A DNA stretch of 64,000 nt from Cellulosimicrobium sp. Marseille-Q4280 (GTDB taxonomy: Bacteria; Actinomycetota; Actinomycetes; Actinomycetales; Cellulomonadaceae), in the NCBI RefSeq assembly GCF_943181405.1, contig NZ_CALPBY010000006.1, positions 248,001 to 312,000 on the forward strand. The letters run 5' to 3'. How positions within the stretch are numbered: position 1 is the stretch's first letter; each line of letters opens with the position of its first letter. Positions 56,354-64,000 of this stretch are shown piece after piece. The notes beneath the pieces were generated by a model. The model had not been told where the DNA came from. It saw only the letters and a program-made list of their open reading frames with translations, and searched no databases. The translations under genes and the position numbers were made by a program.

Positions 56354-56644
56354 TCAGCGAGCGTCCGTGCGCAGGATCTTGGTGCGCAGCACGACCTCGT
56401 TGAGGCCGAGCTGACGGTCCAGCTCCTTGGCGGTGTCGGACGTCGAGGTGAAGTCGACGACCGCGTAGATGCCCTCGGACTTCTTCTTGATGTCGAACGC
56501 CAGGCGGCGACGACCCCAGATGTCCACCTTGTCGACGGTGCCGCCGTCGGTCTTGATGACCGACAGGTACTTGTCGAGCGACGGGGCGACGGTGCGCTCC
56601 TCGACCTCAGGGTCGAGGATGATCATCAGTTCGTACTGGCGCAT
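56354..56644 (-). CDS. rpsF: 30S ribosomal protein bS6
   Basis: 96 residues: [27 protein letters not shown] at the start and [22 protein letters not shown], as in bS6. It dimerises with bS18 on the 30S platform. ATG 56644 follows a GAGGAGG site at a rather long 12-base distance; upstream codons in frame are not starts with better sites. First gene of the rpsF-ssb-rpsR-rplI operon. Confidence 0.98.
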   Translation of the reverse strand: MRQYELMIILDPEVEERTVAPSLDKYLSVIKTDGGTVDKVDIWGRRRLAFDIKKKSEGIYAVVDFTSTSDTAKELDRQLGLNEVVLRTKILRTDAR

Positions 56645-56836
56645 GCGGGTAACCCACCTCCTCTGGTCTTCGCGGTCACGGTCCATCCGTGACAGGAGGG
56701 TTTTCATGCACTGCTGTGCGCTCTCGCGCACCTGCTGCCCGACGACGTCGCTCGCCCAGGTGGGCGGGCGTCGGCGTGGACAGCAGCTCCCCAGGCTACC
56801 CGCACGGGGCGGGGCCCGGGAAATCCGCGGGCGGCG

Positions 56837-59269
56837 TCAGCCTCCGGCGCCGCCGCCGCCGTTCCCGCCTCCGCCGGGGCCGCCCCCACCGCCGCCGGGT
56901 GGTGGTTCCTCGGTCTCGCCGTCCGTCGGCTCGTCCGTCGGCTCGGTGGGCTCGGTCGGCTCCTCGGTCGGCTGGGTCGCCGGGTCAGGTCCCTTCGACA
57001 CGACGATCGAGATCGTCGAGCCCGGGGGCACCTCGGCCATCGACGACTGGCTCAGCACGAACCCGCGCGGCTGCTGGTCCGAGAACTCCTCGGTGACCCG
57101 CACCTTGAGACCGGCCGCCTGGAGCGCCGAGCGCGCCGCACCCTGCTCCATGCCGACGACGCCGGGGACCGTGACGTTCTCCGGCTGCTCGACCGGCGGC
57201 GGCTCCTCCGCGGGCTCCTCCGTGGGCGTCTCCGCCGGCGTCTCGGTCGGCGTCTCGGTCGGCTGCGGCTTCCTCGGCGGGGTGTACGCGGGGAAGTCGG
57301 CGACGGGCATGTTCGCCGTCGCGGCCTGCATGTACGACGTCCAGGCCTCGACCGGCCACGTTCCACCGGTCATCGCGGGCTCGGGCCACGTCGCCCACTT
57401 GCCGAAGGGGGTGATGGACTCCTGCGCACCGTCCTCCGCGCCCGACTGGTACAGCCCGACGACGGTCGCGAGCTGCGGGGTGTATCCCGCGAACCACGCC
57501 GACTTGTTGTCGTTCGAGGTGCCCGTCTTTCCGGCCGCCGGACGTCCCAGCGCCTTCGCCGGCTCGCCCGACCCGCTCTCGACGACCTGCGTCATGGCGT
57601 AGGTCGCGGCCGCCATCACGTCGGGCTCGAACTCCTTCGTCCTCTTGTCGGTCCCGGGAGCCTCGTAGACGAGGCGGCCCTGCGCGTCGACGACGGACGC
57701 CACGATGTGCGGCGTCGACCGCTGCCCCTGGGCGGCGAAGGTCGCGTAGGCGTTGGCCAGCTCGAGCGGGGTGACCGTCGCCGTACCGAGCACGTTCGCC
57801 GCGTTGGCGGCCACCTCGGTCTTCTCACGGATCCCGGCGCGGTGAGCGACCTCGGCGGTCTTGTCGGGCCCGACGGCGATGTTGAGCTGCGCGTAGACCG
57901 TGTTCACGGAGTTCGCCGTCGCGGTCACCAGGTCGATGTTGCCCCAGGAGTTGAACCCGAAGTTCGTGACCTTCCAGTCCGCGCCGTCGTTCGCTCCCGG
58001 GAACGTCATCGGCTGGTTGCCGTCGAAGCGCTCGTCCAGCGTGTGCCCGGCCTCGAGCGCGGCGACGAGGGTGAACGGCTTGAAGGTCGACCCGCCCTGC
58101 GCGGCACCGCGCGTCGCGTTGTTGTAGGCCTGCTCCACGGCGTCCTGGCCGCCGTACAGCGCCCGGATCGACCCGTCGTTGGGGTCGATCGACACGATGG
58201 CCGCCCGCAGGTTCGGTGACGCCGGGTTGGCGTCCTGCTCCGGCGTCCGCGGGATGGAGTTCGCCGTGTCGACAGCGGCCTGCTGCATCGCGGGGTCGAT
58301 GGTCGTGGTGACCTTGTACCCCTTGCTCTGCAGCTTGTCCTCGTCGATGCCGTTCTCCGCCAGCTCCGCCTCGACCATGCCGAGGAGGTACCCCGTCGGA
58401 CCGGCGTACTTGTTCGACTTCACGTACTCGACAGGCTGCGGGAACCCCGCGGCGATCGCGGCCTCGTGGTCGGCCTTCGAGATGTGGCCGTCCTCTTCCA
58501 TCTGCCGCAGCGTGCGCTCCCAGCGATGCGTCGCCTGCTCGAGGTCGTTCGCCGGGTCCCAGTTCGTCGGGCTCGGGATGATGCCCGCGATCATCGCGGA
58601 CTCCGACAGCGTCAGCTCCGCGGCCGGCTTGCCGTAGTACTTCTGGGACGCAGCCTCGATGCCGTACGCGCCGCGCCCGAAGTAGATCGTGTTGAGGTAG
58701 TTCCCGAGGATCTCGGACTTCTCCTGCTGCTGCGTGATCTTCAGCGCGAGGATCGCCTCGCGCGCCTTGCCCGCGTAGTCGGTCACCGTGTTGGTGTAGT
58801 AGCGCTCGACGTACTGCTGCGTGAGCGTCGAGGCACCCTGGCGCCCGCCGCCCTTGAGGTTGTTGTAGAAGGCGCGCGCGATGCCTCGGACGTCCACGCC
58901 CGAGTTGGTCCAGAACGTGCGGTCCTCGGAGGCCACGACCGCGTTGCCCACGTACTCGGGCAGCGTCGAGTAGTCGACGATCTCGCGGTTCTCGACGGCG
59001 TAGGTGCCCATCGTCGTCGTACCGTCGCCCCAGTAGACCGTCGACGTCTGCGCGTCGACGCTCGGGAGCTCGTCGGGGACCTCGGTCGTGAACCACGCGG
59101 CGACGAGGACGCCCGCGACGAGCGCGACGCCCGTGAGCATCGTCCCGACGACGACGCGCCACGACGGCAGCCACCGACGGAAGCCCTGGACGCGCGAACG
59201 CGGGTAGTCGAAGAAGCGACGACGCCCGCTGGCGGTCGTCCGTCCCTTCGTCCTCGTGGATCGCGCCAC
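56837..59269 (-). CDS. ponA: bifunctional class A penicillin-binding protein with PASTA domain
   Basis: An 810-residue wall synthase. One membrane helix (about 38-60); GT51 transglycosylase with Glu115 in ASEDRTFW and [13 protein letters not shown]; transpeptidase with nucleophile Ser394 (GGSTFKP), SVN, and KTGT at 581-584; a Pro/Thr/Glu linker; one PASTA domain about 696-764 ([26 protein letters not shown]); and a Gly-rich tail. It makes and crosslinks peptidoglycan. PASTA modules bind muropeptides or lipid II. The GTG start has AGGAAGG six bases upstream. Confidence 0.96.
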   Translation of the reverse strand: MARSTRTKGRTTASGRRRFFDYPRSRVQGFRRWLPSWRVVVGTMLTGVALVAGVLVAAWFTTEVPDELPSVDAQTSTVYWGDGTTTMGTYAVENREIVDYSTLPEYVGNAVVASEDRTFWTNSGVDVRGIARAFYNNLKGGGRQGASTLTQQYVERYYTNTVTDYAGKAREAILALKITQQQEKSEILGNYLNTIYFGRGAYGIEAASQKYYGKPAAELTLSESAMIAGIIPSPTNWDPANDLEQATHRWERTLRQMEEDGHISKADHEAAIAAGFPQPVEYVKSNKYAGPTGYLLGMVEAELAENGIDEDKLQSKGYKVTTTIDPAMQQAAVDTANSIPRTPEQDANPASPNLRAAIVSIDPNDGSIRALYGGQDAVEQAYNNATRGAAQGGSTFKPFTLVAALEAGHTLDERFDGNQPMTFPGANDGADWKVTNFGFNSWGNIDLVTATANSVNTVYAQLNIAVGPDKTAEVAHRAGIREKTEVAANAANVLGTATVTPLELANAYATFAAQGQRSTPHIVASVVDAQGRLVYEAPGTDKRTKEFEPDVMAAATYAMTQVVESGSGEPAKALGRPAAGKTGTSNDNKSAWFAGYTPQLATVVGLYQSGAEDGAQESITPFGKWATWPEPAMTGGTWPVEAWTSYMQAATANMPVADFPAYTPPRKPQPTETPTETPAETPTEEPAEEPPPVEQPENVTVPGVVGMEQGAARSALQAAGLKVRVTEEFSDQQPRGFVLSQSSMAEVPPGSTISIVVSKGPDPATQPTEEPTEPTEPTDEPTDGETEEPPPGGGGGGPGGGGNGGGGAGG

Positions 59270-59417
59270 GGTCTACCTTCCTCTGGGGGGCGAGCGGAGA
59301 GCGGCACTCGGCGCGCTCGTGGCCCGTCACGACCCGGCCCGGGGTCCGACGCCGCATCCCCGCCTGGGGCGAGGGACGTCGTCGGGCACGGGACCGGCAC
59401 ACGGCGGACCACCCTGA

Positions 59418-59445
59418 ACAATAGGGCGTCGCCCTGCGCGCACAA
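59418..59445 (-). promoter_or_regulatory. ponA promoter
   Basis: On the minus strand, TTGTGC (complement of 59440-59445) and TATTGT (complement of 59418-59423) are 16 nt apart, about 148 bp upstream of the ponA GTG. Confidence 0.5.
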
Positions 59446-59566
59446 GGGTGTGCGGTGCCGATCGGCGGATGCTGCCCCATTGATTCGCCCGGGCGTCCCC
59501 GCGCCTCCGCGGGTCCTTCACAAACCCGGGCGAGCCCGTGACGCGCGTCTCACCGGCGAGCCTGCA

Positions 59567-59619
59567 TTGCGCGACACCTCGGAAAGACCTAACCTTCCGA
59601 TGTATCGACTCGATACATC
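59567..59619 (+). promoter_or_regulatory. padR-ino1 promoter and PadR operator
   Basis: A -35 TTGCGC (59567-59572) and -10 TAACCT (59590-59595) are 17 nt apart. Covering the expected start point is the inverted repeat GATGTATCG-ACT-CGATACATC (59599-59619), of the ATGT...ACAT type bound by PadR proteins. Confidence 0.75.
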
Positions 59620-59672
59620 GAGTCCTTCGGCCGCTCGGCCGGCGAGGCGTGAGGCAGTCAGGAGGTGGGATC

Positions 59673-60368
59673 GTGCGCAGCAAGACACCGGTGCTCGAGA
59701 CCGCGATCCTCGGCCTGCTCAACGAGTCGCCGCTGCACGGGTACGAGCTGCGCAAGCGGCTCAACATCATGCTCGGCTCGTTCCGTGTGCTGTCGTACGG
59801 CTCGCTGTACCCGGCGCTGAAGTCGCTCGTCGCGCGGGGCCTCATCACGGGGACCCAGCAGACGGCGGCGCAGACGGCGCTCGCCCCGGCCCTGTCGGGC
59901 AAGCGGGCGCGCATCGTCTACGAGCTCACGGCCGAGGGCAAGGAACACCTCCAGGACGTGCTGGCCTCCTCAGGGCCGGCCGCGTGGGAGGACGAGAGCT
60001 TCGACGTCCGGTTCGCGTTCTTCGCGCAGACCGACGCCGAGACCCGCATCCGCATCCTCGAGGGCCGGCGCACCCGGCTCACGGAGAGGCTGGAGGCGGT
60101 CAGGGAGTCCGCGGCCCGCACCCGCGAGCGGCTCGACGAGTACACGCTCGAGCTGCAGCGCCACGGACTCGAGCAGGTCGAGCGCGAGGTGCGCTGGCTC
60201 GACGGTCTCATCACCACCGAGCGCGACCGGACCTTCGGGCACCCCCGAGGGAGCGGTCGCGCACGACCCAGCAGCACCCCGCATCCTGCGGAACCACCCG
60301 AGCAGGAGCCCGACGGCGCACGGCGACCCGAGGACCCTGGAACTTCGAACACCAAGGAGCGAGGATGA
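59673..60368 (+). CDS. PadR-family transcriptional regulator
   Basis: A 231-residue regulator. The PadR winged helix is [51 protein letters not shown], followed by a long insert, the wing, the C-terminal helical domain (about 90-195) and a charged disordered tail. GTG follows AGGAGG at seven bases. The stop overlaps ino1 (ATGA). A PadR gene directly before ino1 is also known in mycobacteria. It probably represses its own operon through the site at 59599-59619, tuning inositol synthesis. Confidence 0.94.
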   Translation: MRSKTPVLETAILGLLNESPLHGYELRKRLNIMLGSFRVLSYGSLYPALKSLVARGLITGTQQTAAQTALAPALSGKRARIVYELTAEGKEHLQDVLASSGPAAWEDESFDVRFAFFAQTDAETRIRILEGRRTRLTERLEAVRESAARTRERLDEYTLELQRHGLEQVEREVRWLDGLITTERDRTFGHPRGSGRARPSSTPHPAEPPEQEPDGARRPEDPGTSNTKERG

Positions 60369-61456
60369 CCTCCATCCGCGTCGCCATCGTCGGCGTAGGC
60401 AACTGCGCATCGTCTCTGGTCCAGGGCGTGCACTTCTACCGTGACGCCGACCCGAGCAGCACCGTCCCGGGCCTCATGCACGTGCAGTTCGGCGACTACC
60501 ACGTGTCGAGCCTCGAGTTCGTGGCGGCGTTCGACGTCGACGCGAAGAAGGTCGGCTTCGACCTCTCCGAGGCGATCAACGCCTCCGAGAACAACACGAT
60601 CAAGATCGCGGACGTCCCGCCGCTGGGCGTGACCGTCCAGCGCGGCCCGACGCTCGACGGCATCGGCAAGTACTACGCCGAGACCATCGAGGAGTCGGAC
60701 GCCGAGGCGGTCGACGTCGTCGCCACCCTGCGCGAGGCCCAGGTCGACGTGCTCGTCTGCTACCTGCCCGTCGGTTCCGAGGCCGCTGCGAAGTTCTACG
60801 CGCAGGCCGCTATCGACGCCGGCGTGGCGTTCGTCAACGCCCTCCCCGTGTTCATCGCGTCCGACCCGGAGTGGGCCGCGAAGTTCGAGGAGGCCGGCGT
60901 GCCGATCGTCGGCGACGACATCAAGTCGCAGGTCGGCGCGACGATCACGCACCGCGTGCTCGCGAAGCTGTTCGAGGACCGCGGCGTCGTGCTGGACCGC
61001 ACGTACCAGCTCAACGTCGGCGGCAACATGGACTTCAAGAACATGCTCGAGCGCGAGCGCCTGGAGTCCAAGAAGGTCTCCAAGACGCAGGCCGTGACCT
61101 CCAACCTCACCGGTGCCCTGGCCGGCAAGACGGAGGACCGCAACGTCCACATCGGCCCGTCGGACTACGTCGCGTGGCTCGACGACCGCAAGTGGGCGTA
61201 CGTGCGCCTCGAGGGCCGTGCGTTCGGCGAGGTCCCGCTGAACCTGGAGTACAAGCTCGAGGTCTGGGACTCCCCCAACTCGGCCGGCATCATCATCGAC
61301 GCCGTCCGCGCCGCGAAGATCGCCAAGGACCGCGGCGTCGGCGGCCCGATCCTCTCGGCGTCGACCTACTTCATGAAGTCCCCGCCGGTCCAGATGGAGG
61401 ACACGAAGGGCCGCGCCCAGCTCGAGGCCTTCATCGCCGGCGAGGTCGAGCGCTGA
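60365..61456 (+). CDS. ino1: inositol-3-phosphate synthase
   Basis: A 363-residue NAD-dependent enzyme converting glucose-6-phosphate to myo-inositol-3-phosphate, the first step toward phosphatidylinositol and mycothiol. Motifs: [13 protein letters not shown] for [31 protein letters not shown], and [26 protein letters not shown] near the end. It matches the actinobacterial short form (about 360 residues). It is translated with PadR. Confidence 0.97.
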   Translation: MTSIRVAIVGVGNCASSLVQGVHFYRDADPSSTVPGLMHVQFGDYHVSSLEFVAAFDVDAKKVGFDLSEAINASENNTIKIADVPPLGVTVQRGPTLDGIGKYYAETIEESDAEAVDVVATLREAQVDVLVCYLPVGSEAAAKFYAQAAIDAGVAFVNALPVFIASDPEWAAKFEEAGVPIVGDDIKSQVGATITHRVLAKLFEDRGVVLDRTYQLNVGGNMDFKNMLERERLESKKVSKTQAVTSNLTGALAGKTEDRNVHIGPSDYVAWLDDRKWAYVRLEGRAFGEVPLNLEYKLEVWDSPNSAGIIIDAVRAAKIAKDRGVGGPILSASTYFMKSPPVQMEDTKGRAQLEAFIAGEVER

Positions 61457-61550
61457 TCCGGAGCGCAGCGTCGGGTGAGGGCCGAGGAACGAGGCTCTCG
61501 CGCGACGCGGAGCGCAGGATCAGCGCGACCGACAGGGTCGAGCGCTGATC
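61444..61550 (+). terminator. ino1 terminator with copied arm
   Basis: The hairpin at 61518-61550 (GATCAGCGC-GACC, loop GACAG, GGTCGAGCGCTGATC, with a two-base bulge) follows ino1. Its 3' arm is an exact 15-nt copy of the last ino1 codons plus stop (61444-61458), so the 5' arm can pair with either. Confidence 0.6.
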
Positions 61551-61580
61551 TGAACGCTCCGAGGTAGTACGCGGGTCCGC

Positions 61581-61688
61581 GGGTGGGGGCGGTCTCGGTG
61601 CTCGGGCTGCCGCGCCCTCACCCTGGCCTCTCGGCCGGAGGTTCAGGAGCGCGGCTCCACGCCCTTCGCATCCGAGACCGCCCCACCC
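61581..61688. other. structured intergenic element, possibly RNA
   Basis: Arms GGGTGGGGGCGGTCTCGG (61581-61598) and CCGAGACCGCCCCACCC (61672-61688) pair over 17 bp with one bulged G, closing a 73-nt loop that contains two further hairpins (CCTCTCGGCCGGAGG and GGAGCGCGGCTCC). No gene is seen in the surrounding 347-bp gap. Confidence 0.5.
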
Positions 61689-61791
61689 GTTCGCCCGCCG
61701 TGTCACCCCGGGCGACCAGGGCGCTACCTCGCGCCCACTCCGCACCGAGCTCCCAGGACACCGACCGCCGTCGGCCATGAACCACGAACCG

Positions 61792-61797
61792 TAGGGT
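61792..61797 (+). promoter_or_regulatory. -10 of MFS gene
   Basis: TAGGGT lies six bases before GTG 61804, with no ribosome site, so initiation is probably leaderless. Confidence 0.45.
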
Positions 61798-61803
61798 GGA
61801 CGT

Positions 61804-63135
61804 GTGGGTGTGATCTCCGAGCTCCGGGCGCTGCTGCGCCTCGAGGGCTTCCGTCGGCTGTTCGCGGTGCGGCTCGTGTCGCAGGCCGGCGACGGCATGT
61901 TCCAGGTCGGCCTCGCGTCCCTGCTGTTCTTCTCGCCCGAGTCGCAGGGCACGGCGTCGGCGATCGCGGGCGCGTTCGCGGTGATGCTCGCGCCGTTCAC
62001 GATCGTCGGCCCGTTCGCCGGCGTGTTCCTGGACCGGTGGCAGCGCCGCCAGGTCCTCGTGTGGGGCAACGCGGTCCGCGTCGTCCTGACGCTCGGCATG
62101 GCCGTGCTCATGCTGTCCGGCGGGGTGAGCGCCTGGATCTACGCGGTCGGCCTCGCGGTGCTCTCGGTGAACCGCTTCCTCCTGGCGGGCCTGTCCGCGG
62201 GTCTTCCGCGCGTCGTCGACGGCCCGCTGCTGCTCACGGCCAACTCGCTGACCCCCACGCTCGGCGCGGGGGCCGCGTTCGTCGGCGGCGGCATCGGCTT
62301 CCTCCTGGGCCTGACGTTCGAGCCGGGCCGCGTCAAGGACTCCTCGGCGCTCGTGTGCGCCGCGCTCGTCTTCGCCGTCGCGTCCCTGCTCGCGCTGCGG
62401 CTCGGTCGCACGCAGCTCGGTCCCGACCGCCCCGCCGAGGCCGCGATCGCGAGCGAGATCGTCAAGGTCGCGCGCGGGCTGGTCGACGGCGCGCGCTACC
62501 TCGTCGCGCGCCGCACGCCGGGTCAGGCGCTGCTCGCGATGGCGACGCACCGCTTCCTCTACGGCGTCGTGTTCATCGCGTCGATCCTCATCTCGCGCAA
62601 CCTGCTCGACCCGGGCAACCAGGACGCGGGCATGGCGACGTTCGCGATCGTCGTCGGCCTCACGGGCGTCGGCGGCGCGGGCGCGATGGTGCTGACCCCC
62701 ACGCTGTCGCGGTACACCGGCCCGCAGGCGTGGATCGCGATCATGCTGCTGCTCGCCGCGGCGAGCCAGCTCCTCCTCGTCACGACGCCGTCGCGCGCCG
62801 TCGTCTACACGGGCGCCGCGCTGCTGGGCCTCGCCGCGCAGGGCACGAAGATCGCGGTCGACACGATCGTCCAGCGCGACACCGAGGACGGGTACCGCGG
62901 ACGGGCGTTCGCGTTCTACGACGTCCTCTACAACGCGGCGTTCGTCGGCGCCGCGGCCCTCGCCGCCTTCACCCTCCCGGACACCGGGTGGTCGCGCGGC
63001 GTCTTCGTCGCGCTCGCCGTCGCGTACGTGCTCGCCGCGCTCGTCCTGTGGACGCGCGGCGCGCGCACGCCCGCCGAGACCGGGCGCGCCGTCGTGGCCG
63101 ACGCCGCGACGACGTCGGGCGCGACGCCCGCCTGA
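61804..63135 (+). CDS. MFS transporter (MFS_3/EntS-like)
   Basis: A 443-residue carrier with about 12 hydrophobic segments: N-terminal FRRLFAVRLVSQAGDGMFQVGLASLLFF and motif A loop DRWQRRQVLVWGN, as in the enterobactin-exporter/macrolide-efflux-like group. The insert RPAEAAIASEIVKVARGLVDGARYL between helices 6 and 7 is typical for actinobacterial members. The substrate is unknown. It is convergent with the epoxide hydrolase gene. Confidence 0.9.
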   Translation: MGVISELRALLRLEGFRRLFAVRLVSQAGDGMFQVGLASLLFFSPESQGTASAIAGAFAVMLAPFTIVGPFAGVFLDRWQRRQVLVWGNAVRVVLTLGMAVLMLSGGVSAWIYAVGLAVLSVNRFLLAGLSAGLPRVVDGPLLLTANSLTPTLGAGAAFVGGGIGFLLGLTFEPGRVKDSSALVCAALVFAVASLLALRLGRTQLGPDRPAEAAIASEIVKVARGLVDGARYLVARRTPGQALLAMATHRFLYGVVFIASILISRNLLDPGNQDAGMATFAIVVGLTGVGGAGAMVLTPTLSRYTGPQAWIAIMLLLAAASQLLLVTTPSRAVVYTGAALLGLAAQGTKIAVDTIVQRDTEDGYRGRAFAFYDVLYNAAFVGAAALAAFTLPDTGWSRGVFVALAVAYVLAALVLWTRGARTPAETGRAVVADAATTSGATPA

Positions 63136-64000
63136 TCAGCCGGTCGGCTCCGCGGCCCGGTCGGGCCCCGTGGTCCGGTCGAGCTGCGCGGCCCCGTCGA
63201 GCTCCGCGGCGAACGCCCGCAGGTCGTCGACGACGAGCTGCGGCTCCTCGAGCGCGGCGAAGTGCCCGCCGCGCGGCATCGTCGTGAACCGCCGGACGTC
63301 GAAGAACCGCTCGGCGTACTCGCGCGGCGGCGGAAGGATGTCGCGCGGGAAGATCGCCAGGGCCGTCGGCACGTCCACCCGCACGGACCAGCCGGCGTCG
63401 TCGCCCCCCTCGCCCCAACCGCCCTGCGAGCTCGCGCTGTCGTCTTCCGCGCCGTCGTCGCCCGCACCCTCCCAGGCGTCGTCCGAGGCTCCGTCTCCCC
63501 AGTCGCCGTCGAGACCCTCGTTGTACAGGCGCATCGACGAGCGGATCGAGTTGCCCACCCAGTACAGCATCACGTTGGTGAGCAGGTCGTCGTCGGACGG
63601 CAGGGTGTCGGACAGGTACGCGAAGTGGTCGACCAGCCACGCGGCGAGCCCGACCGGCGAGTCGCTCAGGCCGTAGGACAGCGTCAGCGGACGCGACGAC
63701 TGGATCCCGACGTACCCGCCGTGCGTCTCGCTCCACGTCTCGAGCGCGGCGAACATCGTGCGCTCGGCCTCGCTCGCCGTCTCCCGGTCGACCAGGAACA
63801 GGTTGGGGAACGGGACGTCCGTGAGGTGGAGACCGATGACGCGGTCGGGGTGGGCGCGCGCGACCTCCTGCGCGACGACGGAGCCCCAGTCGCCACCGTG
63901 CGCGAGGTAGCGCTCGTAGCCGAGCCCTGTCATGAGCCGCGCGACGACGTCGGCGGTCTGGGTCCCGCTCACGGTCCCGGCCTCGGGCTGCTCCGAGAAG
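63136..64000 (-). CDS. epoxide hydrolase family protein, 5' end beyond right edge
   Basis: The visible 287 C-terminal codons continue open to the window end (preceded by FSEQPEAGT, typical of EH1 proteins), so the gene starts outside. The alpha/beta-hydrolase nucleophile is the Asp of GGDWGSVVAQ, and the catalytic His is in PRGGHFAALEEP. The cap domain has WLVDHFAYLSD and NVMLYWVGNSIRSSMRLYNE. An unusual Asp/Gly/Ser-rich stretch of about 40 residues lies between the cap and the WSVRVDVPTALAIFPRDI strand. Epoxide hydrolases add water to epoxides; the substrate is unknown. Confidence 0.9.
   Translation of the reverse strand, partial: FSEQPEAGTVSGTQTADVVARLMTGLGYERYLAHGGDWGSVVAQEVARAHPDRVIGLHLTDVPFPNLFLVDRETASEAERTMFAALETWSETHGGYVGIQSSRPLTLSYGLSDSPVGLAAWLVDHFAYLSDTLPSDDDLLTNVMLYWVGNSIRSSMRLYNEGLDGDWGDGASDDAWEGAGDDGAEDDSASSQGGWGEGGDDAGWSVRVDVPTALAIFPRDILPPPREYAERFFDVRRFTTMPRGGHFAALEEPQLVVDDLRAFAAELDGAAQLDRTTGPDRAAEPTG

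Noticed and set aside
56645-56836. S6/S18-binding leader RNA before rpsF
   Set aside because: The leader is GC-rich and could fold, but I could not identify the characteristic CCG-box structure by eye.

Overview
The window is very GC-rich, densely coded actinobacterial chromosome. Codon use, many GTG starts, frequent leaderless starts (TAnnnT about 6-7 nt before the start codon) and the core order rpsF-ssb-rpsR-rplI-dnaB next to a penicillin-binding protein, a PadR regulator and ino1 point to Actinomycetota. The same neighbours occur in mycobacteria around ino1/ponA/dnaB. A Micrococcales member (Cellulomonas, Cellulosimicrobium or Isoptericola-like) is my inference; no rRNA or other taxonomic marker is present. 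I saw no CRISPR array, insertion sequence, prophage, rRNA or tRNA.

Layout. 1-2.5 kb: minus-strand arsenic operon trxB - 35-codon thioredoxin stub - acr3 - arsR, all translationally coupled, with a palindromic operator. 2.5-12.4 kb: exported or surface proteins (a lipoprotein, a fasciclin-domain protein, an M23-like protein and a 2023-residue multi-domain secreted protein) plus a RibD/DHFR-like reductase. 12.4-17.6 kb: RidA/WYL divergent pair, a coupled glutaminase-MFS pair and a membrane-anchored protein. 17.8-21.2 kb: TetR with a drug-type ABC exporter. 21.2-27 kb: a redox cluster (NAD-binding protein, XRE/MmyB regulator, SDR, exported flavodoxin, two aldo-keto reductases) in which three promoters share one 24-bp motif at identical spacing. 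27-31 kb: adenine deaminase-like enzyme, mannonate dehydratase-like enzyme, a third aldo-keto reductase and a DUF4190-like protein. 31.2-34.9 kb: ABC exporter coupled to a NarL-type two-component system. 35-44.3 kb: methyltransferases, an SDR + FAD dehydrogenase pair with a LacI-type operator, a MarR/SDR divergent pair, an MFS carrier and an HD-GYP/LuxR fusion. 44.4-50.1 kb: an exported sugar-isomerase-like protein with a discoidin domain, DinB-like, DUF1330, trehalose-phosphatase, TetR and DUF1992 genes.

50.3-61.5 kb is the core block: dnaB interrupted by a 427-residue intein, a MATE transporter in between, rplI, rpsR, ssb, rpsF, a bifunctional PBP with PASTA domain, and a padR-ino1 operon with a strong operator. 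The window ends with an MFS transporter and an epoxide hydrolase that runs off the right edge.

The most noteworthy signals are the three-promoter mini-regulon at 23.3-25.05 kb, the intein in dnaB with an internal helix-turn-helix-like segment, the cluster of DnaA-box-like 9-mers upstream of dnaB, the thioredoxin stub in the ars operon, a discoidin domain nested inside a PKD domain, and two structured intergenic elements after ino1.
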